Shown: positions 21,333 to 37,783, numbered from the stretch's first letter. The stretch is 55,090 bases of DNA from Zygnema cylindricum (GCA_037447655.1 JBBHKE010002769.1:264330-319419); one strand, 5' to 3'. The notes: a model not told the origin generated them from the letters alone. Translations and numbers: made by a program.

Positions 21333-21946
21333 CACCGCGAATCGTAATTAGAGTAAATTACTCTAATTCGGTCGCTCGAAATTTCGACTCTATGACATCA
21401 AATAGAGTAAACGATTCTAAATTTTTCATTATTCTAATTTAGGTGAGTTTAATTAGCGTAAAAATTGTAAAATAGGTTTGTTTTAAATAGTGTGGAGTAC
21501 GGACGACGTTCGACCGTGCAAAATTGTGCTTTTTTAAGTAAAAAGGTACAAATAATGATTTAATAGAATCACGCTCGCACGTGAAATCGCAATAAACGAA
21601 AAATCAATCACATCGAAAAAAAGCCGTTCGCATAACTCTCGTCCGCCGACATCATCGTCGTCAGTGTGAACATTACCTGACATTCAGCGCGACGAATAAC
21701 ACTAACGTCATAATGACGTCAAAACTATACGGACTGACAGATTTTGTACGTCTACGTAATTTAGTGTTCATAATTTCAGCGCGGATAATTATAGCCGACA
21801 TAACCCAATATAGAGTACTTAAATAAATTAGAGTAAACTTCGACTGTGAAAAAGTTCTATCACAGAAATTAGAGGTCATTACTCTAATTGTTTTTTTTTG
21901 TTTTTTTACTTTAATTTTTTCATTACTCTAATTACGATTCGCGGTG
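21333..21946. mobile_element. 614-bp TIR element with TA target duplication, copy 1
   Basis: The 24-bp perfect inverted ends begin caccgcgaatcgtaattaga, with TA outside at 21,331-21,332 and 21,947-21,948. The interior is collinear with an inverted second copy at 50,646-51,268. No open reading frame longer than about 70 codons and no transposase motif. It is a non-autonomous Tc1/mariner-like element by its TA duplication. Confidence 0.85.
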
Positions 21947-22012
21947 TAGTGCGATTCTTGTACTGAAATCGAAACCCTAAATAATAAAAAAATGCAGAAT
22001 GGTGCCGGTTCC

Positions 22013-22722
22013 CACAGGTCGCAAAAGTAAAAATTTCCGATACCCGAATCCGACAAATATTTTTTTCCAAAATCTGAACACCCGAAAGTCCGAAACCCGA
22101 CCGGGTTATGTCACGCTCTTAAAATGTTACCCGGTACCCGATACGCGTTTACGAAAAAAAAGTTAACCGAAACTCGATTTCCCGCAACTACCCGTACCCG
22201 CCCGTACCCGAATAAGTACAGAATTAGTGGTACATCTCCCATATACCTTCCACTATACCAAGAGTAAAAAGTACAATAATGTTGGATAGTATGGACACTA
22301 CTGCATTGTACAGTACACCGTGAATCGCTATTAGCGTCAATGTTTTTTTCGCCACTTAGAACATCTTTTCTCCGTACACACTTGTCGGATTGTCGATCTG
22401 ACGGTTGAGATTGAAAGGTAACATTCTCAGCTTCCGATTGGCGGTCTCAAATTGAAAATCCGATAGATGTTATAAGCGACAAAAAAAACATTGACGCTAA
22501 TAGCGATTCACGGTGTACTGTACAGTAGTGGAACGTATCTACGAAACCTTCAATTTTTTTCGTTTTTTGTTTACCCGGCTGTACCCGATTTTTTTTTTTT
22601 TTTGAATAACCCGCCCAAATCCGGCCGTCCACCAAAATTTGGCACCCGAATCCGTTCCATATCCGACGCGGGCGGGCGGGTACCGGTCGGGTACTTATTC
22701 GGGTACTCGATTGCAACCTCTG
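22013..22722. mobile_element. Non-autonomous hAT-type element with target duplication and nested MITE
   Basis: The ends are cacaggtcgcaaaag and cgattgcaacctctg, matching the hAT terminus with one or two changes. The flanks ccggttcc (22,005-22,012) and ccggttcg (22,723-22,730) agree at seven of eight bases. Both GC-rich subterminal blocks (cccgtacccg, gcgggcgggcggg) are present. A 200-bp MITE is inserted at 22,316-22,515. Confidence 0.82.
22316..22515. mobile_element. 200-bp foldback MITE nested in hAT-type element
   Basis: The 27-bp perfect inverted ends begin caccgtgaatcgctattagc, with TA outside at 22,314-22,315 and 22,516-22,517. Pairing continues imperfectly through the T-run and the cgccacttagaacatc/gttataagcg arms, so nearly the whole element can fold on itself. 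The core contains the family motif ttctccgtacacacttg and gcttccgattggcgg. Confidence 0.88.
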
Positions 22723-22730
22723 CCGGTTCG

Positions 22731-24149
22731 TTTGCTTTGCTGGAGGCTTCACATCGGCGATATTTCTGTTGCCGATACACGTAAAGTAACCAGTTTTTTT
22801 TTTCGGTTGTTAGAAGCGGCGTTTAGATGTCGACTCTAGTTCTGAATTAGAAACCAATCTGTTTTTTTTTTTTTCGCCAGAATAGGTTGAACTAATTAAA
22901 CGCCGATCCTGATAATCTCTTGATTTTCATTTTATTTACAACCAGATTCTAGTCGATTGTCTCTCCCGTTGTTTTTGGTTTTTGGCATGCTTCAGAATTA
23001 GCGTGTTCTTTAGTCATTTTTTTTTCATTATTGGCATTTTTCTCGTTTATTAAATTGGCAACCGACTACATTTTATACTCTTTATGTTTTCCGTTTTATA
23101 ATAATTTAGCTTTTCTTGCTTATTGTAACACCAATAACAGGTCAAAACTTAAAATGACTCCGGTACACATTGGGCTGACCAAAAAAAAAAAAATCTTCTG
23201 TACCGCCTCAGTCGTCATGTTCAGCTCAAAACCAGTTCAATATTGACATATCTCGTCAAAGACTTTATTAACAAAGCGCGGTGGTAAACCATCTGAGTAG
23301 ATGGGAACCAAAAAAATGGACAACAAAAACAAAACTGAAAAACCAAATGCAAAAGAAAGCAAGCTTAACTAAAATGGAGAGAAATAAAATAACACAGAGA
23401 CCAACAGTACCTATAACCAGATCTCAAAACACCTAACGATCTGCGAAAGGTCTCCCGGACTCAAGCCCCAATCCATAATAGCTGTTTTAAGTAATCAACA
23501 CTGGTCGGTTTCGTTTTTGTTTTTGCATTTGTTTTTTGTTTTTTTTTGTGTGTGTTCACATGTACTCGCATGGGTTTCCGTCATGCTATCTTGATAAAGC
23601 TTTGACAACAATGTAAATAGGCGATCGAAAATGAGTCACGTCGTCCGACCACAATTTGGTGTGGTTAATACTAATACTGCATTCACACTACATTAACATC
23701 GCTATTAAAGTTAGTGAATTATTAGCGCTAAAGCAGATTAGTGTTAACCACACTAAATTATGTTTTGCCGACTAGCTCTATGAACCACGTTACCAAGGTG
23801 TCATTAACACTAATTCATATTTTTGGGTAAGAAAAAAAAAACTAAAACTAAAATTAACGTTGTTAACTTTAATAAACGAACTCTAATAGAGATAAAAAAA
23901 GTGTAATAAGATGGAACGAGAGCAATTTCCCGACACTGAACATAAACCTAAAAGCATTGATAATGAAGAAACTCGTTTTCGCATTTGAACCACGCTATTA
24001 ACAGGAGCCCATTTTATTCAAATATTTCGACTTTTCCTTAAATATCATTCGATTTTATATCCATCGTTATCATCATATATCTGCATCCTTAAAAAATACA
24101 ACATCCTCCAAAAGTCTTTTAAAAAACGAATTGTTTTACTCAAAATAGT
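22731..24149. other. Gene-free stretch, nothing recognised
   Basis: The stretch is AT-rich with long T-runs (22,797, 22,862). Around 23,640-23,800 there are partial MITE ends (ctaatactgcattcacactacatt, gttagtgaattattagc). No splice-consistent exon with a recognisable protein was found. Confidence 0.5.
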
Positions 24150-28726
<4,577 letters not shown>

Positions 28727-29039
28727 CTGAAAAGAAAAAACAAAAAAGAGCCAAACAATTTCTAAGAAAACTGTAGCAAATAAGACCAAAAACCGGTAAA
28801 ATAATTAGGAAAAGAAAGTATTATTGCAAATTATTAAAATTTAATAACTACAAAAATAGCAAAAAAAAATTTACATGTTACCTTAAAATTATCACAACAA
28901 AATTCCATACATTAATATGTTAAAACAATCAAGTTTTTCCCTAATTTTGCTAAAAAAAGTAGCTTAATTCATCCCTCTCTCTCCTCTCCCTTGAATACCA
29001 ACCACCACATTCTTCCCACTGTTGAATAAAAATTTGATC

Positions 29040-29140
29040 CGGAGGAGAGGGGAGAGAGGGAGAGAGAGAGAAAGAGAGGGAGAGAGAGGGAGAGAATGGG
29101 AGAGAGATTGGGAGAAAGAGAGAGGGGGAGAGAGGGAGCA
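29040..29140. repeat. GA-rich tract downstream of MFS exon
   Basis: gagagaggg words start about 15 bases from the exon edge at 29,156 and form a CT tract just after the MFS donor in transcript sense. Confidence 0.88.
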
Positions 29141-29155
29141 AGTAAATAAACATAC

Positions 29156-30177
29156 TGTCGGGAAAATTTCCGCGGTATAAATATATGCGAGACAGAAAGC
29201 GGCCGCGATTCCAAATTTTCCGATTAGGGCACAAACCACATTTAGTGTTTCCTCCCAGCAAGTTTCCTCGGGGACCATACACCTGTCTGGAACTGTCTCC
29301 CCCACAAAAGACAAAAAAAAGCATCCCCAAAAGAAAAAATTAATCCTCATAAGACAAAGTATCCAGGAAAGATAAAAAAAAAAAGGAACATCCGCCAAAA
29401 GAAAAATTATCCACAGAAGACAAAAACATCATGAAAGACAAAAATCTCCAGGTCAACAGAAATGAGCGTGGACCGCATTTTTACCTTTTTTTTTTTCCTT
29501 TTAACTACTATTATTTAGGTTTTATTTACCGGATCAATCTGCAAAAACAATAATAACTGTGGATAATAACAGGTATACAAATATATATAAACAATAATTA
29601 CCGTGGATAATGTATTAAACAAAAGTCTGTTGATGGGTAGGATTTATGTTAAAATAAATAATTCTGTCGCCATAATTAGTGTAAAATGTTGTCCGACTTT
29701 TGAACAGAAGCCCAATTTCTAGGAGCAAAAAAAAAAAAAAAAAGTTTAAAATTCCTTCGCTTTATACTGCTCCGCGTGGTTTTTTGGTTGAAATAGGGGT
29801 TGATTTACGACAAAATTGAACAATTTTCAACAATTTTCAACAACTTTCGAGAAATTTTCAACAATGTTCAGCAATTTCCAACAATCTCCATAAGTTACCA
29901 ATCCACACTATTTATGTGGGATGTTTTCCCATGTCGGTTGTTCCCCTACTTAAATTCCTATGTTTTGTAGGAAACAAAAATTTCTTTCTCTCTTTTATTT
30001 TTTTTTAAATCATCAAAAACTTGAATTGTCATCGAAACGCCTGAAATAGTCCCAAAAACAATCACTCTAGAAAAATAAAAAAACTAAGAACCCCTCTTAC
30101 CCCGGATGAAAACCCCCCCGAGACAGGCGACTCCACCGAGAAAAAGACAAAAGGAGAGAAGGAGACGCCGCCCAACT
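29156..30177 (-). CDS. SLC22-like MFS transporter, two exons recognised (partial)
   Basis: Exon 30,101-30,177 (minus) encodes VGRRLLLSFCLFLGGVACLG, an MFS G-R-R loop followed by a transmembrane helix. Exon 29,156-29,292 encodes VPEETCWEETLNVV then a helix with GKFGIAAAF and YIYTAEIFPT, the motif of organic cation/anion transporter-like (SLC22) MFS proteins. The 77-nt and 137-nt exons join in phase (1 then 0) with acceptor gcag and donors GGTAAG and GTATGT. The expected next segment (V-R-N-x-G) and the last helices are not found downstream; a weak candidate lies near 29,005-29,030. The upstream helices are not found either: a solo LTR starts 138 bp upstream, followed by 7 kb of transposons. 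It is either a gene with very long introns or a truncated relic. Confidence 0.62.
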
Positions 30178-30314
30178 CTGCAAAAAAAAAAAACAAAAAA
30201 AAAACCCGTGGTTTGGTTTGTCAATTAGTTTTTTTTATTATTATTTATTTGTTTTGAATTTTGGTTTAGAGCATAACATCTTTTCGTAAAAAAACAAACT
30301 AGCTTTGTAAAAAC

Positions 30315-31262
30315 TGCAATTCTGTGGTCTCCATTGACCCAGAGAATGAGCAGCCTATGTAAAGCCTCTAGGATAATATTTGCCCCTTCTACTTTCCCGC
30401 TGAATAAGCGCCGCCCAGGCACACAAATATTCTGACCACTACACCCTTGTGTAGCTTGGAATCCCCTGAGTCCGCAGCAAAAAGAATCACTGAATTTGCT
30501 CACCCGAGCATTAAGTTATGGCTGGTCAAAGATGACCTTTATAGTTACAAGCTCTCTTAGAGAGAGAGGTACCTAAATATTACTAAGTCTCGGTCTGCCT
30601 ACTCACGACTACCTACTATTAAACCCTAGTCCAATAGGAACACTATAAAGTACAAGAAGGTACAATGGGCGATGTACTTATTGTACAACCATTGTACGAC
30701 AAGGTCTACAAGGTGACACTTGTCATATCGGAAGCCATGGTTCCTCCTCCCATCTTCTCCGGTATCAAATAATGTGGCGCCACGTGGCACCGCGTGACGG
30801 TATATCCGTATGCCGCCAAAAAGCTCACTTCGCGTGGCGGCTATAATTCCGACCGTCCGATCAAAACATAATTTACACGGTTCAGATTCACGTACATGCA
30901 GAAATTGCTCATTTTGGTTAGTCTGCTGTTAATTAGCTGTTTCGTTAATGTTTATATGTTATGAAACCCGTCACGTGTATCGTTTCGTAATTAACTTAAT
31001 GGATAAGGCGTTGGTCTATTTAGAATCCTACAGACCCTGGTTCAAATCCGGCCGGCGGCAATATTTTGCTAAAACTAGCAAAATACTTTCTAATTCATTC
31101 TTCCTCCTTCTAGATGATGCGGCAACCATGGCGTGCCTTTGGTCCTCTCTTTCTCTCTCTTTACATTCTAACTAAAATATAGAAGTGAACTATTTAGTCA
31201 CCTCTTTTCAACACTCTATTTATTTTTCCAACACAGACCTAGAAAATACATAAATTTCAACA
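30315..31262 (-). mobile_element. Solo Ty1/copia LTR (copia-2-like), minus orientation
   Basis: It begins tgcaattctgtggtctccatt and ends aaatttcaaca. Inner words gtaaagcctctaggataatattt, aagtacaagaaggtacaatgg, ccatggttcctcctcc and the tRNA-like segment match the copia-2 LTRs in reverse. No internal region or partner LTR adjoins it. The flanks (aaaac and tgttc) do not form a target duplication. ggcgccacgtggcaccgcg at about 30,776-30,794 holds the G-box/ABRE core shared with the other LTRs. Confidence 0.82.
30985..31066 (+). other. tRNA-like segment in solo LTR (antisense to LTR)
   Basis: It reads ttaatggataaggcg (D-arm/A-box 3' part of an arginine-tRNA-like sequence), a ggtct/agacc stem with a 14-base loop, then cctggttcaaatccgg (B box). 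A TTTT run is at 31,063-31,066. It is the best-preserved of the five LTR-borne tRNA-like segments, though the anticodon loop is twice the normal size. Confidence 0.55.
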
Positions 31263-32539
31263 TGTTCAAAAAATATCGGTAACGACAACATCTCGAGTTA
31301 AGAAAACTATTCATATAGGGAATTGCTATTCGCAGTAACACTTTTTGCTGCGTGTAGTCACTTCTGTCCGCTTGATAAAAATTGCACATTTTAAGTACAA
31401 ATTATTAGTTTATATTCGACGGTCTATCAGTTGAGCAACTTTTACTTACGAAGTATTGTAAAAACCGATAAGAAAAGTATCCCGCTTGCGAACGTCGACT
31501 GCCATAAAAAAAAACAACAATTCACCTTGCTGACTAAGCGGGTTAGAAGAAGTCTAGTTTTGTTCACATCCGTGTAAGATTGTATCGTTCTGCATTTTAC
31601 GTCATTGTTTACGTCATTGCACTTTTTGGTTGATAAGAGTGATAAAGTGCTATAGTTGACAAATCATCCACAGTGGAAGCATACAACAACACTCACAATC
31701 CACAGTACAACATTTCGGCCAAAATGTTAATACTAAGCTGAAAGCTTTATCGACCAAATATATTAATAATAAGATGAAGCTTTCTCATTGCAATGGTTTG
31801 ACTCTCATTCAACTAGCTTTCTCAGTACAATGGTTTGACTCTCATTCCACCATGCTTCAGATTTACAAATTGACTTCTCTTTTTTTCTCTTTTGAATTTT
31901 TCCATACAAAACTATCACTCTCACTCTAACTCACTACATCCTTTACTCTGAGTGAAGATCTTTTGTCCATATCTTTGTATATTGAACGCTGATATTTCCG
32001 CGGCATAAAATACTCCTGAATAATTGACTAAAAACTACCACTAACACTTTATAAGGTTTAAAGTAACAAAATCGTTGCAACCACATGTAAATAAAAGTGT
32101 TGCGTCCACTTACTTTCTCAATTTACATGAGCTCCACCTTGTGAGCACATGTTGGATTTTAACTTAGTCGCAAAATTGAAATCTAATATTCAATTATAAA
32201 TAGTGTGGCTTGATTTGGTCGCGCTTGACGACGCGCATATTTTTCATTTAGTTTCATTAATAATTGCTCGCGGGTCCGTTTTCTTATCGTGTACAATTAT
32301 TATTTCGTTTTGTGCGAATTAATTTATCCATATCTTGTCGTCTTTTTAATTGCGTGTTCAATTTAATTCAATATGTGCTTTGTTGAAAAGTATTTTCTAG
32401 TTACTTGTCCTAATCCCCACTCTAGGTATATATACTTGTTGCAATCCCTGAGACTTCAGCAGCCGTGGCTGCCTTCAAGCAGTCAAGGAGACACACTAAG
32501 GAAAGAAACAGATTAGCCTCTGACAAAAAGATATGTGAC

Positions 32540-32612
32540 CTGACCAGAATTTGACCCTAGTCCTACATAGTCACCGCCGGTCAAACATTTGTCCACCTTA
32601 TCAACCCTGTCG
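32540..32612 (-). other. tRNA-like segment in copia-2 left LTR (degenerate, antisense)
   Basis: Minus-strand reading gives gggttgataaggtgg for the D-arm and agggtcaaattctgg for the B box. It is more decayed than the right-LTR copy at 36,968-37,045. Confidence 0.4.
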
Positions 32613-33264
32613 TAGACGAAGCGTTGCATACAAGGGGTGTGATAACTATTAAAACAACAACGCGACGGCAAATTCATTTAACTAAACTAAATGACGAAGT
32701 GGAGCATGTAAATCGATAAAATGATCGTACGCAAATCTAACCATATAAAATACCCTGATTGAACTGTCGTCGTTGCAGCCGCCAATCCGGAATGAACTTT
32801 TGGCGGCTTTCAAAAACACTGTCACGCAATGCCACGTGGCATCATATCATTGGACACCAGAGAAGACGGGAGGAGGAACCATGGCTCTCGAGCTGACACC
32901 GTCACCTTGAGGGCCATGTCGTACAATGGTCTTACAAAAAGTACACCAGCCATTATACCTTATTGTACTGTATAGTCATCATATTGGTCTAGGTTTTAGT
33001 AGCAGGTAGCTGTGAGTAAGAGGTTTAGGGAGTTAGCTATTTTTGAGGCACCTCTGTCTAGGTGACCTTTTGTAAAAATAGGCCATCTTTGGCCACACAT
33101 AACTTACTGCTCAGTGGAGCAAATTCAAAGAATCTCTTTTGCGTCTGACTCAAGTGAGTCGGGCCCTCACACGGGTGAGGTTGGTCACAATAATTGTTTT
33201 ACCGGGTGCCTTCTATTTAGTGGGAAATTCAAAATGGCAAGTATTATCCTAGAGGCTTGTGTTA

Positions 33265-33760
33265 ACACGGTACAAGATCTGCCATATAATCGATGGATCT
33301 GGAATTCCGTTTCGGGGATAATTCTAGTCCGAGAAAAAACGAAAGAGGTTGAGAGAGGATGTAAGAGTGTTGAAGCATTGGCTGTTGGAATTGGTAGGAG
33401 GAATAACGATTCCAATATACCTTATAGAAATTTTGGTGGAGGAGGCAATGGAAACCAATCTGGTGCATTTGGATATTGGCCTCCAAAGGGACTTTGTCAC
33501 TTCTGTAAGAAGCCATGATATTACATGGCAGAGTGTGCTAGATTGACGGAGCTAGGAGTTAAGGAGGGACAAAGCGCGAGATCTGTTGGAGGAAAGAAGA
33601 AGGCACTTTTGATAACAGAAGTCAAAGGAGAGGATGATGATGATTTCGATGAGGATGATGGAGAACTCCTACTCAACGAGCAGATGGAGATGAAAGCAGA
33701 GACGAAGATTCGAAGGAAGCAAAAGAGTGCCTTCGGCAGAGTGAAATAAGCTCCCAAAGA
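33265..33760 (+). pseudogene. copia-2 late gag and zinc-knuckle remnant
   Basis: The region continues from the deletion junction with a tail homologous to copia-1 gag (RWIWNSVSGIILVREKT, KSVEALAVG), then a zinc knuckle beginning CHFCKK with an in-frame stop directly after it (33,516), and an acidic stretch (GEDDDDFDEDDGELLLNEQM) like the copia-1 equivalent. Confidence 0.85.
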
Positions 33761-36720
33761 AGGTTCGATTATTGACTCAGGTGCCTCTATGCACGTGTGT
33801 AGAGAGAAACACATGTTTACTAAAATGAGAAAGATCCTTACTCTAGAGATAGAGTATGAGGATGGGAGAGTCGTAACCACTAGCTTAGTGGGAGTTGTGG
33901 ATGTGAAAGTCTTAGTTGAAGGTAAGACATCAATAATCACTTTTTCACATGTTTTTTTCATTCCATAGCTGAAAAAAAACCTTATCTCTACATCAGTTTT
34001 AGATGATAAAGGTTTTGAGACTAGTACCAGGAAACGAGTCTTTACAGCTAGCTATGAGGATAGAGTATACTTCACAGCTAAAAAGGGTAGCCAAAGAATG
34101 TTTCGGCTGAATTTGAGTAATAAAAAGAAGGGATTTTACTATCCTGGTGTAAATGACTTGATGATTTGGCATAAAAGATTGGGGCATGTGCATCTAGATA
34201 GGCTAAAGGAAATGAAAAAGATGGGAGTAGTTGAGGGAATTTAGTTTGGGGATAATGAGACTTAGGATGACTATAGTGGATGTGCCCAAGTTAAGACCCA
34301 CAGATTGCCTTTTCCAAAACCTGCAACCTATAAAGGAGAAAAAATCCTAGATCCGGTTCATACTGACATATGGGAACCGACCAAAGTGCCATCAATTGGA
34401 GAGAAGAGATTTATGCTTTTTATAAGAGTGAGGAGTGATAATGGGGGAAAATAAAACTCTAATCAGTTTGAGGATTTTTTGAAAAATGAGGGATTTCAAC
34501 ACCAAAAGACAATCCCAAAGAATCCGGAACAAAATGGTGTAGCTGAGAGATTAAATCAGACATTAAATGATAGTGCCCAAATTGGGCAGAGGCAATAAAC
34601 TGTGCTAATTACCTTAAGAATTAGAGTCCTCACCTTGGAGGTGAAATGTCAAACATCTTACAAAAGATGGATCGGGAGAAAATCTGATGTCTCACACTTA
34701 AAGGTGTTCGAAAGTCAAGTTTATAGTCTAAGTATAGAAAAATCCGATTGGAAGTTAGATGCTAGAGGAAAGCCGGGGTATCTACTTGGATAAACGAACT
34801 TGGGAAAGACGATATTATTATAGTTAAACACTTAGTAGTTATGGATGAAGGAAAATTAGTAGGTCCTTTTAAATATACCAAAACGGCCAGAATTAGAACT
34901 GAATCAAAAAATGAGTTAGTTTCACATTCTTCTAGCAACACATCAGTCCAGCAGAACATTGCAAATGGAGGGAAAATTCTGATCGAGAATGACTCCCTTT
35001 TGGAGCCACAGCTTCCAGTTCAACCCGATTAAAAGGACGATGAAAGACCGGAAATGGAATCTATGGATAGGGGAGAAGATGAAATTATTCGGAAAAATCC
35101 AGGATTACTCTCCAATCCGGCATCAAATTTTGAAAGAGGAAGAAGAAGCAGAAAGAGGCTCCTAGAGAGACAAGTGAACAATAAAGTAACTAAGTTGTAA
35201 CATTTAAGTAAACCTCAAACTTATTTGGAGGCAATTAATAGCCCGAAAGAGAGTAAATGGGCAACAACTATAAATGATGAAATGGGTTAAATTTTGGAAA
35301 CAAATACATGGGATCTGGTGGACTGTCCACCGACAGAAAAACAAATTGGATGCAAGGTTGTGTTTAAGTTGAAACTCAATCTAGACAACACCATCGAGCG
35401 ATACAATGCCAGATTAGTGGCCAAAGGGTTCACATAGAAGGAAGGGATTGATTACGAGGAGACCTTCGCTCTGGTTGTCAGATTTTCCCTCCGTGCGAAT
35501 TCTACTTAGTTTGGGGACAGCGGTAAACATGGAAATACACCAAATGAAAATGAAAATCGCCTTCTTACACGGAGAAATGGAAAAAGAGATCTTCATGGGA
35601 CAACCGAAAGGGTTTGTGGGGGAAGGGGAAGAAAGCAAGGCATGCAGACAGATAAAGTCTCTTTATAGACTGAAACAGGCTCCCCGCCTATGGAACAAGA
35701 AATTGGACGAGTTCTTGCCAAAATTCGGATATTGTCCCAATCAGTTCGGCTCATTCCATCTATCTATTCGATGATGAGGAAGGTATAACTTTCTTTGCAA
35801 TTTATGTTAATGATTTGCTTGCTTTAAGTAAATCAATGGAGAAAATTAATAAACTGAAAAAGGATCTAAAGAGTAGATTCGAAATGAAGGATTTGGGGGA
35901 AACAAATATATTTTGGGAATTCATATAGAGAGGGATACAAAGAAGAAAATAATTAGACTAACTTAAAAAGAGGCAATCGGAAATAGTTTTGAAAAATTTC
36001 AAATGGATAAAGCAAAAAGTTGTACGACTCCAATGGATTTGAAAAAGGGAAATGAAGGGAGCTCAGAAGAGTGAGTTTTAATTCTTGATGATGAGTTAGG
36101 ACCGGAGGAAAAATAATTAATAAAAAATATTCCAAACAGACATGTTGTCGGTAGTTTCATCTATCTTTTGAACTGTACTCGGCCAATATAGCGCCAACTA
36201 TAAGAATATTAAGTAGGAGTTTGAATCACCCTAGGAAGAGAGATTGGGAAGCAACCAAGAGGGTAATGAGGTACTTGATAGGAACGAAAGATTTGTAGTT
36301 GCATTTGAGAGGGGATAATATTGACATCACCACTTGGAGTGATGACAGCTATGGGCATGCTCCAATGAGGAGGTGTACATCTGGGCATGTGTTGTAGGTT
36401 GCAAATGGGGCTTGCTGTTGGAGACACAAGCAACAAAAGGTGGTTGCTCAGTCCACAATGGAGGCTGTTTACATGGCATGTTGCTCTGTAGTAAATGAAT
36501 TAATGTGGGTGAAATCCTTGCTCCAAGATCCTAGATCTATAAAATGTGGTGTTTAGATTTTATTTTGTGAGAATCAAGTTGAAATTATCATTGCAGCCAA
36601 TCCCAAATATTATTTTAAGGCAAAGCATGTGGATGTAAGACTGAGATTTGTAAGAGAAAAAGTTGAGAATAAAATTATAAACTTGGAATATAGACCTGAT
36701 GGAGAAAAATGGTAGCATAT
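33761..36720 (+). pseudogene. copia-2 protease, integrase, RT and RNase H remnants
   Basis: Order along the plus strand: protease IIDSGASMHVC (intact D-S-G, 33,770), pre-integrase IWHKRLGHVHLDRLKEMKK (34,165), integrase NPEQNGVAERLNQTLN (34,520), KPGYLLG (34,770), RT IERYNARLVAKGF (35,395) and KACRQIKSLYRLKQAPRLWN (35,640), the Y-V-N-D version of the RT active site near 35,808 (normally Y-V-D-D), and RNase H motifs (TWSDDSYG, VVAQSTMEAVYMA) at 36,330-36,480. Many stops and frameshifts. The second active-site Asp-to-Asn change is an additional lesion. Confidence 0.9.
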
Positions 36721-36809
36721 ATGATAACAAAAGTGTCCCATCTCCAAAACTGATATTTTGTAGAGAAAATGTGGGTTAAAAGAAAAGACAAACTAGAAAA
36801 TAAGGGAAG

Positions 36810-37783
36810 TGTTAAAAAGTATTTTCTAGTTACTTGTCCTAGTCGCCACTCTAAGTCTACATACTTGTTGCAGTCAGTGAGACTTAGGTAGCCATGGTTG
36901 CCTTCAGGCAGTCAAGCAAGCACAATAAGGAAAGAAGCATATTTGCCTCTGACGAAAATAGATGTGACCTGACTAAGATTTGATCCTGGTCTTACATAGT
37001 CACCGCCGGTCAAACAGTCGTCCGCCTTATCCATCCAGCCGTACTGGAATTGTTACATATATGGGGTATGATAATATTAAAACAGTAACACAACGGAAAA
37101 TTCATTTAACTAAACTAGTTGACGAAGTGGCGCATGTAAATCAACGAAGTGCACGGACGCAAATCTCACCATATAAAATAACTTCGTCGAACGGTCGCCG
37201 TTGCAGCCGCCAACCCGAATAAATTTTTTGCGGCTTTCGAAGACGTTATCACGCAATACCACATGACATCATATCACTAGACACCAAAGAAGTTGGGAGG
37301 AGGAACCATGACTCCCGAGCTATCACTTGGAAGGCCAAGTCGTACAATGGTCGTACAAGAAGTACATCGGCCATTGTACCTTCTTGTACTGTAAAGTCCT
37401 CTAATTGATCGAAGGTTTAGCACTAGGTAGCTGTGAGTAGGAGGTTTAGGGACTTAGCTATTTTTGAGGCGCCTCTCTCCAGGTGAGCTTTTGTATAACT
37501 AGGCCATCTTTGGCCACACATGACTTACTGCTCCGGGGAGCAAATTCATATATCTCTTTTGCGTCTGACTTAGGGGAGTCGGGCCCACACACTTGGAGCA
37601 AATTCATATATCTCTTTTGCGTCTGACTTAGGGGAGTCGGGCCCACACATGGGTGAGGCTGGTTAGAATATTTCTTTCACAGGGTGGCTTCTTTTTAGTG
37701 GGAAACTCAAAAGGGTAAATATTATCCTATAGGCTTTACACAAGCTGCATACTATATGGGCCAGTGGAGGCCACATATTTACA
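36810..37783 (+). repeat. copia-2 right LTR with internal 58-bp tandem duplication
   Basis: This 974-bp LTR starts TGTTAAAAAG and ends TTTACA. A 58-bp unit (ggagcaaattcatatatctc ... cccacacactt) is repeated in tandem between about 37,537 and 37,655. The left LTR has only one copy, so the duplication arose after insertion. The G-box core present in the other LTRs is mutated here (ccacatgac). Confidence 0.9.
36968..37045 (-). other. tRNA-like segment in copia-2 right LTR (antisense)
   Basis: Minus-strand reading gives ggatggataaggcgg (D-arm), a long middle part, then accaggatcaaatcttag (B box-like). Position and orientation relative to the LTR match the other LTR-borne segments. Confidence 0.5.

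Larger units (their letters stand above)
32381..37783 (+). mobile_element. Ty1/copia LTR retrotransposon (copia-2), heavily decayed, 5' part deleted
   Basis: Left LTR starts tgttgaaaagtattttctag at 32,381; right LTR starts tgttaaaaagtattttctag at 36,810 and ends catatttaca at 37,783. A purine tract aaaataagggaag directly precedes the right LTR, like that of copia-1. The left LTR loses similarity near 33,260 and continues directly into late gag, so the LTR end, primer-binding site and most of gag are gone. Flanks tgctt and tgtct are at best a degraded 5-bp duplication. The insertion lies near the loop of the foldback element. Confidence 0.9.
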
